Source: Bacteroidales bacterium
GTDB taxonomy: Bacteria; Bacteroidota; Bacteroidia; Bacteroidales; UBA932
Length of the DNA stretch: 21,032 nt
Reading direction: 5' to 3'
NCBI GenBank assembly: GCA_004556005.1
Contig: SFJA01000054.1
Coordinates: forward strand, 1-21,032
Part shown: piece by piece, positions 14,207 through 21,032 of the stretch
How positions within the stretch are numbered: position 1 is the first letter of the stretch
Layout of the letters: each line of letters begins with the position of its first letter
Made by a program: the position numbers and the translations under genes
The notes under the pieces: generated by a model
The model's input: the letters and a program-made list of their open reading frames with translations, nothing else
What the model was told of the DNA's origin: nothing
Database searches by the model: none

Positions 14207-15286
14207 ATGGATATCGAACTTAAGCAGGGGTGCAGATACTCCCTCCTCGTTCCCACAAGCATGGGTCTGAGAGTAACGCCGGAAAGCGGTCAGCCGGTAC
14301 ATAGCAGCGACTTGTTCCATCTGCAGGCGACAAGCGCGGAAACCAACGTGGCAAGTATTTCTTCATATCTCGGATTGAAGGTCAAGGTGCTTACCGCATT
14401 TGTACAGGGAAGCCCTTTCGCTGCATTCATCAAGTCCAATCTCCGTGCCAGAGGAATGGATTTTGAGGGCCCTGAAGTTCCTCAAGGAGGTCCGTGGGGC
14501 TACAGACACCAGATCAACATTGCCGATAGCGGATACGGTTCACGCGGCCCTCGCGTATGGAATGATCGTGCCGGAGAGGTCGGCCGTCTGCTCGACGTCG
14601 CAGACTTTGACCTTGAAAGGATATTCGGCGAAGAAGGAGTGCAGATCGTTCATCTTTCCGGACTTATCGCAGCGCTCAGCCCCCAGACCAGCCGTTTTTG
14701 CCTTGAAATTGCCCGTGCGGCCAAAAAGTACGGCACGCGCATAAGCTTCGACCTCAACTACAGGGCTTCATTCTGGAAGGGCCGCGAGCAGGAACTTCAC
14801 GACGTTTTTGCCGAAATCTGCAGCATCTCCGACATCCTTATAGGAAATGAGGAAGACTTCCAGCTTTGCCTCGGAATCGAAGGTCCGGAAGCGGGAGGAA
14901 AGGACATAGCGTCCAAAATAGATGCTTTCAAGGATATGATTGGCAGGGTTAAGGCAAGCTATCCTAACGCCAGGGTATTTGCCACGACGCTGCGTGAGGT
15001 CAACAACACCAACAGTCACAACTGGGGTGCAATCATGCTTGCCGGAGACGAATGGCACACCGTAATGCCGAGAGAGATACACGTCCTTGACCGCATAGGC
15101 GGCGGCGACGGCTTTGTCGGAGGTATGCTCTATGCCATACTCAAGGGCTGGGACAGCGAGAAGTGGATACAGTTCGGATGGGCGAGCGGTGCTCTTGCGA
15201 CCACCTTCCTCACCGACTATGCACAGCCTGCAGACGAAGACCAGGTTTGGAGTATATGGCAGGGTAACGCCCGCGTAAAGAGATAG
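14207..15286 (+). CDS. kdgK: PfkB-family sugar kinase, probably 2-keto-3-deoxygluconate kinase
   Basis: Ribokinase/PfkB-fold kinase of 359 residues. The likely reaction is 2-keto-3-deoxy-D-gluconate plus ATP to KDPG, the entry to aldolase cleavage in hexuronate breakdown. The C-terminal PfkB signature is DRIGGGDGFVGG, with Asp301 as catalytic base. FDLNYR (181-186) and GNEEDF (213-218) resemble KDG kinases in particular. The N-terminal region is divergent from the usual opening (RYSLLVPTSMGLRVTPESG), and VWNDRAG (118-124) is unusual, so the exact substrate is less certain than the fold. It leads the operon and ends 2 bp before the LarA-like gene. Its neighbours (UxaE remnant, mannonate-type SDR) support a sugar-acid substrate. 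Confidence 0.8.
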   Translation: MDIELKQGCRYSLLVPTSMGLRVTPESGQPVHSSDLFHLQATSAETNVASISSYLGLKVKVLTAFVQGSPFAAFIKSNLRARGMDFEGPEVPQGGPWGYRHQINIADSGYGSRGPRVWNDRAGEVGRLLDVADFDLERIFGEEGVQIVHLSGLIAALSPQTSRFCLEIARAAKKYGTRISFDLNYRASFWKGREQELHDVFAEICSISDILIGNEEDFQLCLGIEGPEAGGKDIASKIDAFKDMIGRVKASYPNARVFATTLREVNNTNSHNWGAIMLAGDEWHTVMPREIHVLDRIGGGDGFVGGMLYAILKGWDSEKWIQFGWASGALATTFLTDYAQPADEDQVWSIWQGNARVKR

Positions 15287-15288
15287 TT

Positions 15289-16566
15289 ATGCTATACTAC
15301 GCAAGAGGTTCGGAAACGGACTGCATCAGCCCTGAAGAGGTAAGGGCCGCCCTCAAGGAAGTATTTGATTCTCTTGGTGTCCGCAAGCGTGTCCTTGCAA
15401 TTCCGCCTGACTTTACCAGACTCAACTCCTACGCCGGACCCATTACCGAAATGGTCTATGACTATTACGGGCCTGCGCTTACAGACGTGATGCCGGCTCT
15501 CGGCACCCATACCGCAATGCCCGAGCATCAGCTGCGGGAGATGTTCGGCCACGTGCCTCTCGACCTTTTCCGCGTACACGACTGGCGCAACGATGTCGTG
15601 ACCGTGGGCGAGGTGCCGGCCTCCTATGTCAAGGAAGTATCTGAAGGCAAGCTGGACTACAGCGTACCTGCCCAGGTCAACAAGCTCCTTCTGGATCCTT
15701 CGTTTGACCTCATACTCTCCATTGGCCAGGTCGTTCCCCACGAGGTCATCGGTATGGCCAACTACACCAAGAACATTTTCGTAGGTGTAGGTGGCAGCGA
15801 AGGTATCAACAAGAGCCATTATCTGGGAGCTACCTACGGAATGGAGCGCATTATGGGCAGGGCGGACAGTCCAGTCAGGGCGGTGCTCGAGTACGCAAGG
15901 CAGAATTTCATCAAGGACCTTCCTATCATCTATATACAGACGGTTCTCGCCAAGAACGAAAGCACCGGAAAGATGGAACTGCGCGGACTTTTCATCGGAG
16001 ACGATTTTGAATGCTTCCGCCGTGCGTCCGAGCTCTCGCTCAAGGTCAACTTCATAATGGTAGAAAAGCCCATACGCAAGTGCCTGGTGTATCTCGACCC
16101 GGCCGAATTCAAAAGCACCTGGCTCGGGAACAAGGCGGTTTACCGCACCAGGATGGCGATTGCGGACGGCGGCTCGCTGATGGTGCTCGCTCCCGCGCTG
16201 CGCGAATTCGGCGAGGACAAGACCATCGACGCGCTTATCCGCAAATACGGCTACAAGGGCACTCCGCACACGCTGCAGTGCACCCGCGAAAACGAGGACC
16301 TGCGCAACAACCTCAGCGCTTCTGCCCACCTCATACACGGTTCGAGCGAAGGCCGTTTCAGCATTACCTATTGCCCGGGTCCGGATATGACCCGCGAGGA
16401 GATCGAGTCGGTCGGATTCCTCTACGAGCCTCTCGATGAGGTGATGCAAAAATACGACGTGGCCCATCTCAAGGACGGATGGAATACCGTAGGCGGAGAG
16501 GAAATATATTACATTTCAAATCCGGCTCTGGGCCTCTGGGCGCATCCGGACAGATTCAAGGACTAG
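15289..16566 (+). CDS. LarA-like nickel-pincer (DUF2088) racemase/epimerase
   Basis: 425-residue member of the lactate racemase (LarA) superfamily, whose enzymes use a nickel-pincer nucleotide to swap stereochemistry at the C2 of 2-hydroxy acids. Catalytic residues of LarA can be matched: DFTR (Asp41, Arg44) to Asp72/Arg75, His74 in GTHT to His108, and His151, Lys161 and His177, whose spacing (+10, +16) equals that of LarA His174, Lys184 and His200. All are present, so an active cofactor-bound enzyme is expected. Characterised relatives act on lactate, malate, and also gluconate-type sugar acids. The setting between a KDG kinase and 6-phosphogluconate dehydrogenase favours a sugar-acid epimerase, for example mannonate/gluconate interconversion; this is inference. 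Cofactor genes larB, larC and larE are not in the window. Confidence 0.85.
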   Translation: MLYYARGSETDCISPEEVRAALKEVFDSLGVRKRVLAIPPDFTRLNSYAGPITEMVYDYYGPALTDVMPALGTHTAMPEHQLREMFGHVPLDLFRVHDWRNDVVTVGEVPASYVKEVSEGKLDYSVPAQVNKLLLDPSFDLILSIGQVVPHEVIGMANYTKNIFVGVGGSEGINKSHYLGATYGMERIMGRADSPVRAVLEYARQNFIKDLPIIYIQTVLAKNESTGKMELRGLFIGDDFECFRRASELSLKVNFIMVEKPIRKCLVYLDPAEFKSTWLGNKAVYRTRMAIADGGSLMVLAPALREFGEDKTIDALIRKYGYKGTPHTLQCTRENEDLRNNLSASAHLIHGSSEGRFSITYCPGPDMTREEIESVGFLYEPLDEVMQKYDVAHLKDGWNTVGGEEIYYISNPALGLWAHPDRFKD

Positions 16567-16569
16567 GAG

Positions 16570-17703
16570 ATGAAAATCGTTTGCGATAACAAGATTCCTT
16601 TTTTACAAGGCGTATTTGAACCCTATGCCGAAGTTGTGTATCTGCCCGGCAGGGATACGACCGCCGAGCTGGTCCGCGATGCCGATGCCATAGTCACGCG
16701 CACCCGAACCAAGTGCGACGCGGCCCTGCTGGAAGGCTCTTCCGTCAAGGTGATAGCGACTGCGACTATAGGCTTTGACCATATTGACACCACCTGGTGC
16801 GAAGGCCACGGCATACTCTGGCGCAACGCTCCGGGTTGCAACTCCTGGTCGGTCAAGCAGTACGCCGCCTCGCTGTTTGCGTTTCTGCGACACAAATACG
16901 GATTCGCTTTCAGCGACCTGACTCTCGGTGTGGTGGGAGTCGGCAACGTAGGATCCAAGGTCGCCCAGGTAGGACGAGCCCTCGGAATGAAGGTGCTTCT
17001 CAACGACCCTCCGCGTGAGCGCCGTGAGGGTCCGGAACAATTCTGCTCTCTGGACAAGATACTGGAACAGAGTGACATAATTACTCTTCACGTTCCGCTC
17101 ATCCGCTCTGGCGAGGATGCCACCTGGCATCTTTTCGACGAGGCTATGATCGATAGGCTCAAACCGGGACAGATACTCATTAATGCAGCCAGAGGCCCGG
17201 TTGTGGACGATTCTGCGCTCAAGTCAGCCCTCAAGCGGGGAAGTATCAGGGGTGCAGTGCTCGACTGCTGGGAAGGGGAGCCTGACCTTGATCCCGAACT
17301 GGTGGATCTGCTGGATATAACTACGCCACACATAGCGGGTTACAGTGCAGATGGCAAGGCAAACGGCACGATTGCAAGCGTGCATACCGTGGCCGAGGTC
17401 CTCGGACTGCCTCTGACGGACTGGAAACCTGAGTTTATGCCTCTGCCCCCTCAGCCTCTCCGCTTTGGTCTGGACGCTTCCGGAAAGAGCCGTGACGAGG
17501 TGCTCTGCGAGGCAATTGAGCACACCTACAAGGTAGAGGAGGACAGCGACCTGCTGCGCGATAATCTTGACTCGTTCGAGCGTCTGAGGGGGGATTACCG
17601 CATAAGGCGAGAGATGAGTTGCTTTACCATAGATCTCAAGGGCGCTTCGGACGACTGTGCCGAAGCCCTGCGCAAACTTGATTTTAAACTTGTAATTCAA
17701 TAA
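16570..17703 (+). CDS. pdxB: 4-phosphoerythronate dehydrogenase
   Basis: NAD-dependent D-2-hydroxyacid dehydrogenase, 377 residues, that oxidises 4-phospho-D-erythronate in the DXP-independent route to pyridoxal phosphate. It resembles E. coli PdxB along its whole length: MKIVCDNKIPF at the start, ATATIGFDHID and APGCNSWSV, the Rossmann motif GVVGVGNVG (120-128), NDPPR, and the catalytic triad Arg208 (NAARG), Glu237 (WEGEP) and His254 (TPHIAGY) at E. coli numbering. It also has the C-terminal PdxB-specific dimerisation domain, which generic hydroxyacid dehydrogenases lack. It starts 3 bp after the LarA-like gene and ends 11 bp before gnd, so it is firmly inside a sugar-acid operon. A shifted role on another phospho-sugar acid is possible but not shown. 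Confidence 0.9.
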   Translation: MKIVCDNKIPFLQGVFEPYAEVVYLPGRDTTAELVRDADAIVTRTRTKCDAALLEGSSVKVIATATIGFDHIDTTWCEGHGILWRNAPGCNSWSVKQYAASLFAFLRHKYGFAFSDLTLGVVGVGNVGSKVAQVGRALGMKVLLNDPPRERREGPEQFCSLDKILEQSDIITLHVPLIRSGEDATWHLFDEAMIDRLKPGQILINAARGPVVDDSALKSALKRGSIRGAVLDCWEGEPDLDPELVDLLDITTPHIAGYSADGKANGTIASVHTVAEVLGLPLTDWKPEFMPLPPQPLRFGLDASGKSRDEVLCEAIEHTYKVEEDSDLLRDNLDSFERLRGDYRIRREMSCFTIDLKGASDDCAEALRKLDFKLVIQ

Positions 17704-17714
17704 CACTCAACAAT

Positions 17715-19169
17715 ATGGAAAAATCAGACATTGGTCTTATCGGTCTTGCCGTAATGGGCGAGAACCTCGTGCTGAATATGGAAAGCAAGGGCTTCCGCGT
17801 CAGCGTTTACAACCGCACCGTCGAGAAGGTGGACAAGTTTGTCCAGGGACGCGGCAAGGACAAGAACATCTTCGGCGCCCGCAGTCTTGAAGAATTCGTT
17901 TCATCCCTCAAGAGCCCGCGCAAGGTCTTCCTGATGGTCAAAGCCGGTCAGGCTGTAGATGACTTTATCGAGAAGCTTATTCCGGTGCTCGACCCGGGCG
18001 ATGTCATCATAGACGGCGGCAACACCCATTTCCCTGACACGGCACGCCGTACTGCATACGTCGAGAGCAAGGGCCTGTTGTACATCGGTACGGGAGTTTC
18101 CGGCGGCGAGGAAGGCGCGCTCAAGGGTCCATCCATGATGCCCGGCGGCTCACCTGCGGCCTGGCCTCTGGTAAAGCCAATATTCCAGGGCATCTGCGCC
18201 AAGGTGGAAAACGGCCAGCCGTGCTGCGACTGGGTAGGCGAAGGCGGTGCCGGACACTTCGTGAAGATGGTGCACAACGGAATCGAATACGGTGATATCC
18301 AGCTTATTTGCGAATGCTATCACATAATGAAGGAACTCCTCGGAATGAGCAACGAGGAAATGCACGAGACCTTTGCTGAATGGAACAAGGGCGACCTCGA
18401 CAGCTACCTCGTGGAGATTACCCGCGACATCCTGGCAAAGAAGGACGAGGACGGCAACTATGTGCTCGACTACATTCTCGATACAGCAGGTCAGAAGGGA
18501 ACAGGCAAATGGACTGCAATCTCAGCGCTTGATGCCGGCGTTCCGCTTACGCTCATTGGTGAGTCCGTATTTGCCCGCTGCCTTTCCGCGCAGAAGGAAG
18601 AGCGCGTGGCGGCTTCCAAGATACTTCAGGGACCTGCTCCTGCAAAGTTCACCGGTGACAGAAAAGCCTTCCTCGAGGACCTCAGAAAGGCACTTTTCGC
18701 TGCCAAGGTGGTTTCCTATGCCCAGGGTTATGCCCTTATGAAGGCGGCCGCAAAGGAATACGGCTGGAACCTCAACTACGGAGGAATTGCCCTGATGTGG
18801 AGAGGCGGCTGCATCATCCGCAGCGTATTCCTCGGCAAAATCAAGGAAGCATTCGACAACAATCCTGAGATTGCCAACATCCTGCTCGACCCTTATTTCA
18901 GCGGCAAGCTCGCCGAGGCCCAGAGCGGCTGGCGCAACGTCCTCGCGCAGGCTATTGTCAACGGAGTTCCGGCACCTTGCCTGAGCGCAGCTCTCGAGTA
19001 CTATGACGGCTACCGCTGCGAGCGTCTCCCTGCAAACCTCCTGCAGGCGCAGAGGGACTTCTTCGGAGCCCACACCTACGAGAGGACCGATATGCCTAGG
19101 GGTCAATTCTTCCACACAAACTGGACCGGTCACGGCGGAGATACCGTAGCCGGCACATACATCGCCTGA
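17715..19169 (+). CDS. gnd: 6-phosphogluconate dehydrogenase, decarboxylating
   Basis: Oxidises and decarboxylates 6-phosphogluconate to ribulose 5-phosphate in the cytoplasm, making NADPH. At 484 residues it is a full-length dimeric-type enzyme. Rossmann motif GLIGLAVMG (7-15) is followed by NRT (33-35), the NADP-preferring form. Substrate and catalytic residues are seen in VSGGEEGA (128-135) and GHFVKMVHNGIEYGD (180-194; Lys184, Asn188, Glu191), then GQKGTGKWT and the C-terminal tail FHTNWTGHGGDT. No zwf or pgl lies next to it, unlike many Bacteroidota. Instead it is placed after pdxB and the LarA-like gene, suggesting supply of 6-phosphogluconate from sugar acids. The upstream gap is 11 bp and the downstream gap 26 bp. 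Confidence 0.96.
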   Translation: MEKSDIGLIGLAVMGENLVLNMESKGFRVSVYNRTVEKVDKFVQGRGKDKNIFGARSLEEFVSSLKSPRKVFLMVKAGQAVDDFIEKLIPVLDPGDVIIDGGNTHFPDTARRTAYVESKGLLYIGTGVSGGEEGALKGPSMMPGGSPAAWPLVKPIFQGICAKVENGQPCCDWVGEGGAGHFVKMVHNGIEYGDIQLICECYHIMKELLGMSNEEMHETFAEWNKGDLDSYLVEITRDILAKKDEDGNYVLDYILDTAGQKGTGKWTAISALDAGVPLTLIGESVFARCLSAQKEERVAASKILQGPAPAKFTGDRKAFLEDLRKALFAAKVVSYAQGYALMKAAAKEYGWNLNYGGIALMWRGGCIIRSVFLGKIKEAFDNNPEIANILLDPYFSGKLAEAQSGWRNVLAQAIVNGVPAPCLSAALEYYDGYRCERLPANLLQAQRDFFGAHTYERTDMPRGQFFHTNWTGHGGDTVAGTYIA

Positions 19170-19195
19170 CGTCAAACAACTAAAACAATAGCCAG

Positions 19196-19348
19196 ATGAA
19201 AATTGGAAAGTATTCGTTTGGCACCGGAGACCGCTTCTCGCACGAGGGAGTGTCGTATCCTGCGCTTGAAAAGCACACCGACGTTATCGGAGAGCAGATA
19301 ATAGAGAATATCTGCGAGCGCCACATCAAACGACTGTTCAACAAATAA
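19196..19348 (+). pseudogene. Remnant of tagaturonate epimerase (UxaE): first ~18 and last ~32 residues joined
   Basis: A 50-residue frame, ATG 19196 to TAA 19346-19348. The start MKIGKYSFGTGDRFSHEG matches, from memory of the family, the N-terminus of the tagaturonate/fructuronate epimerase (UxaE) family, where S-F-G-x-G-D-R is conserved. The rest, ALEKHTDVIGEQIIENICER and then HIKRLFNK, resembles the family C-terminus (an E-K-Y-x-D-I-V, T-E-N-L, E-R-H-I, L-F pattern). The full protein is about 450-500 residues, so around 430 residues of middle sequence appear to be missing, in frame. Nothing of the catalytic barrel remains, so epimerase activity is not expected. The frame keeps operon spacing (26 bp after gnd, 5 bp before the SDR gene). 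It is a recent internal deletion or an assembly join. I am fairly sure of the family, less of the exact breakpoints. Confidence 0.72.
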
Positions 19349-19353
19349 GTGAA

Positions 19354-20202
19354 ATGACCGCAATGAAATATTCTTTTGACGACCTTAAAGGACGCGTTTG
19401 CGTCATCACCGGCGGTTTTGGCGTTCTGGGCAACGCTCTTACCCGCGGCCTGGCTGCTGCCGGAGTCAACATAGCTGTCATCAGCCGCAGCAAGGACAAC
19501 CCTGCAAAGGGCGAAGCTATATCTGAGGAATTTGGAGTCAAGTGTCTGGGAATCAGTGCAAGTACCCTTGATAAGGCGGCTCTAGAAGCTGCCCGTGACG
19601 AGATCCACGAAAAACTTGGCAAGATAGACATACTCATCAACTGCGCCGGAGGAAACTCGCCAAAGGCAACCTGCGAAGCCGAGCAGATGGATCCGGATAC
19701 CGACATTTCCAAGACATTCTACGGCCTTGATATGGAAGGATTCCAGTTTGTATACGACCTCAATTTCAAGGGTACCCTGCTCGCTACCATGGTGTTTACC
19801 ACAGATATGATCGAGGCCCGCAAAGGCGTGGTGCTCAACATTTCTTCAATGAATGCCATCAGGCCTCTCACCAAGATTCCGGCATATTCTGCAGCCAAGG
19901 GTTCCATCAACAACTTCACCCAGTGGTTTGCCGTCCACGTTGCCGAGATGGGCATCAGGTGCAATGCCATCGCTCCAGGATTCTTCCTTACCGACCAGAA
20001 CCGCTTCCTGCTCACAGATGAGCAGACGGGCGAACTCAAGCCGAGGGGCCGCAAGATTATAGCAAATACTCCGACCCACAAGTTCGGTGAGCCGGAGGAT
20101 CTGGTAGGTACCATGCTTTATCTCCTCAGCGACATATCTTCTTTCGTTACAGGTGTAATCATCCCTGTCGATGGAGGATACAGCGCGTTCGGAGGCGTAT
20201 AG
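19354..20202 (+). CDS. SDR-family D-mannonate oxidoreductase (fructuronate reductase type)
   Basis: Classical short-chain dehydrogenase/reductase, 282 residues. It has the cofactor motif TGGFGVLG (19-26), NCAGG (96-100), the catalytic Ser in NISSMNA (162-168), and YSAAK (Tyr178, Lys182). An insertion around residues 105-130 and the block APGFFLTDQNRFLL resemble SDR-type D-mannonate oxidoreductases of the UxuB kind in Bacillus and Bacteroidota, which interconvert D-fructuronate and D-mannonate. A gluconate 5-dehydrogenase-like activity is the alternative. ATG 19354 is used; ATG 19363 gives MKYSFDDLKGR and is equally plausible. It is the last gene of the operon. Its stop is 2 bp from the stop of convergent fabD, and its terminator lies within fabD. 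Confidence 0.85.
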   Translation: MTAMKYSFDDLKGRVCVITGGFGVLGNALTRGLAAAGVNIAVISRSKDNPAKGEAISEEFGVKCLGISASTLDKAALEAARDEIHEKLGKIDILINCAGGNSPKATCEAEQMDPDTDISKTFYGLDMEGFQFVYDLNFKGTLLATMVFTTDMIEARKGVVLNISSMNAIRPLTKIPAYSAAKGSINNFTQWFAVHVAEMGIRCNAIAPGFFLTDQNRFLLTDEQTGELKPRGRKIIANTPTHKFGEPEDLVGTMLYLLSDISSFVTGVIIPVDGGYSAFGGV

Positions 20203-20204
20203 CG

Positions 20205-21032
20205 CTAGAGCTTGATTCTTCTCAAGAGGCCCTGGAGTACATTTCCGGGGCCTTTTTCTTCAAAGATCTCAGCTCCGTCGCGCATCATGGCCTTTACGCT
20301 CTGGGTCCACTTCACAGGTGAAGTAAGCTGCTCGAGCAGCAATTTCTTAATGACTTCAGGGTCTGTGGAAGCGCTTGCGCTGACATTCTGGTAAACCGGA
20401 CAGCGAGGTGCCAGAATAGGGGTGGATTCTATCGCCTTTGCGAGTTCTTCCCTCGCCGGCTGCATAAGAGGGGAGTGGAAAGCTCCGCTGACATTCAGTT
20501 TCACGGCCTTTCTTGCCCCTGCCTCCAAGGCTTTTGCCATAGCTTCCTCTACGGCTGCATCTTCGCCGGAAATGACTATCTGCCCGTCGCTGTTGTAGTT
20601 GGCAGGAACCACGGTACCGGCCACGGTCTTGCATACCTGCTCAACCGCCTCCTCGCTCAGACCTATGATTGCCGCCATCGAGCCCGGAACCGTTTCGCAG
20701 CAGCGCTGCATAGCCTGCGCTCGCTTCGCGACCAGCCGCATACCGTCCTCGAAGCCCATCGACCCGGCGCAGACGAGAGCGGAGAATTCGCCCAGAGAAT
20801 GGCCTGCGACCATATCAGGGGCAGTATCTCCCGAGTTGCAGAGCGCCTCGCAGACGGAGTGCAGGAAGATTGCCGGCTGGGTGACCTCGGTTGCCTTGAG
20901 TTGCTGGTCCGTGCCGTTGAACATTATTTCTGTCAGTTTAAATCCCAATATTTCATCAGCTCTGTCCATCATTTCTCGAGCCTGATGGTTGCTCTCATAC
21001 AGTTCCTTGCCCATTCCGCTGAACTGCGATCC
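20205..21032 (-). CDS. fabD: Malonyl-CoA:ACP transacylase, N-terminus cut by window edge
   Basis: Transfers malonyl groups from CoA to acyl carrier protein to start fatty acid elongation in the cytoplasm. The frame is open to the window edge. Its first visible residues GSQFSGMGKEL belong to the N-terminal F-P-G-Q-G-S-Q motif, so about ten residues are missing and the Met at 21014 is internal. Counting from that Met, the nucleophile Ser73 lies in GHSLGEFSAL, the conserved Arg98 in LVAKRAQAMQ, and the catalytic His180 in SGAFHSPLM. The C-terminus NVLQGLLRRIKL is canonical. The stop (complement of 20205-20207) lies 2 bp from the SDR stop. The codons for GPGNVLQG overlap the opposing operon's terminator. 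No terminator for fabD itself was recognised. Confidence 0.95.
   Translation of the reverse strand, partial: GSQFSGMGKELYESNHQAREMMDRADEILGFKLTEIMFNGTDQQLKATEVTQPAIFLHSVCEALCNSGDTAPDMVAGHSLGEFSALVCAGSMGFEDGMRLVAKRAQAMQRCCETVPGSMAAIIGLSEEAVEQVCKTVAGTVVPANYNSDGQIVISGEDAAVEEAMAKALEAGARKAVKLNVSGAFHSPLMQPAREELAKAIESTPILAPRCPVYQNVSASASTDPEVIKKLLLEQLTSPVKWTQSVKAMMRDGAEIFEEKGPGNVLQGLLRRIKL
20227..20260 (+). terminator. Intrinsic terminator of the sugar-acid operon, inside the fabD 3' end
   Basis: AGGCCCTGGA (20227-20236) pairs with TCCGGGGCCT (20244-20253): 10 bp with one G-U, 7-nt loop, then TTTT CTT. It lies 24 bp beyond the SDR stop and within the last codons of fabD on the other strand. Confidence 0.85.

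Noticed and set aside
15292..16467. Open frame of 391 codons on the minus strand opposite the LarA-like gene
   Set aside because: It lies wholly antisense to a gene with matched active-site residues, shows no recognisable domain, and its length fits codon bias of the plus-strand gene.
18522..19175. Minus-strand frame of 217 codons opposite gnd
   Set aside because: Shadow of the gnd coding sequence, which is full length and conserved.
1..21032. Mobile element, prophage, CRISPR array or tRNA genes
   Set aside because: No transposase, integrase, phage gene, regularly spaced repeats or tRNA-like cloverleaf was found when reading through the window.

Overview
The window reads as chromosomal DNA of a Bacteroidota member, most likely a gut-type Bacteroidales. 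Three things point there: promoters of the Bacteroidota type (TAnnTTTG at -7, sometimes with a TTTG-like -33 box) ahead of many genes, a general lack of Shine-Dalgarno sequences, and Bacteroidales-like protein families (DUF1573 lipoprotein-type proteins, secreted M16 peptidases, a SDR-type mannonate oxidoreductase). Genus cannot be fixed from the sequence. No tRNA, rRNA, CRISPR, transposase or phage gene was seen. Most of the window is core metabolism and ribosome genes.

Left part (1-4125): the minus strand carries the start of the topoisomerase IV subunit gene parE, preceded by a small secreted DUF1573 gene. Divergent from these is a well-formed promoter driving only a 25-codon ferredoxin remnant, then a PlsC-like acyltransferase, then the rpsF-rpsR-rplI ribosomal operon, closed by a strong terminator.

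Middle part (4138-10571): a Tat-exported metallophosphoesterase (minus) lies divergent from a secreted choloylglycine-hydrolase-type amidase (plus). A membrane zinc metallopeptidase follows, behind a highly structured leader. Next comes a secreted M16 peptidase gene (minus) broken by a frame-changing internal deletion, then a one-domain LysR-type DNA-binding protein (plus).

Right part (10467-21032): pyruvate:ferredoxin oxidoreductase (minus) lies divergent from a sugar-acid operon (plus). The operon order is PfkB-type KDG kinase, LarA-like nickel-pincer epimerase, PdxB, 6-phosphogluconate dehydrogenase, a 50-residue remnant of tagaturonate epimerase (UxaE), and a SDR D-mannonate/fructuronate oxidoreductase. 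It ends tail to tail with fabD, which runs off the window. A plausible reading is hexuronate catabolism, fructuronate to mannonate to KDG to KDPG. The LarA-like enzyme may link mannonate-type and gluconate-type acids to 6-phosphogluconate dehydrogenase.

Two patterns stand out. First, three genes (ferredoxin, M16 peptidase, UxaE) appear to keep both ends but lack internal sequence; this is either real gene decay or an assembly fault. Second, at two convergent junctions with 0-2 bp between stop codons, the intrinsic terminator of one gene lies inside the coding sequence of its opponent.
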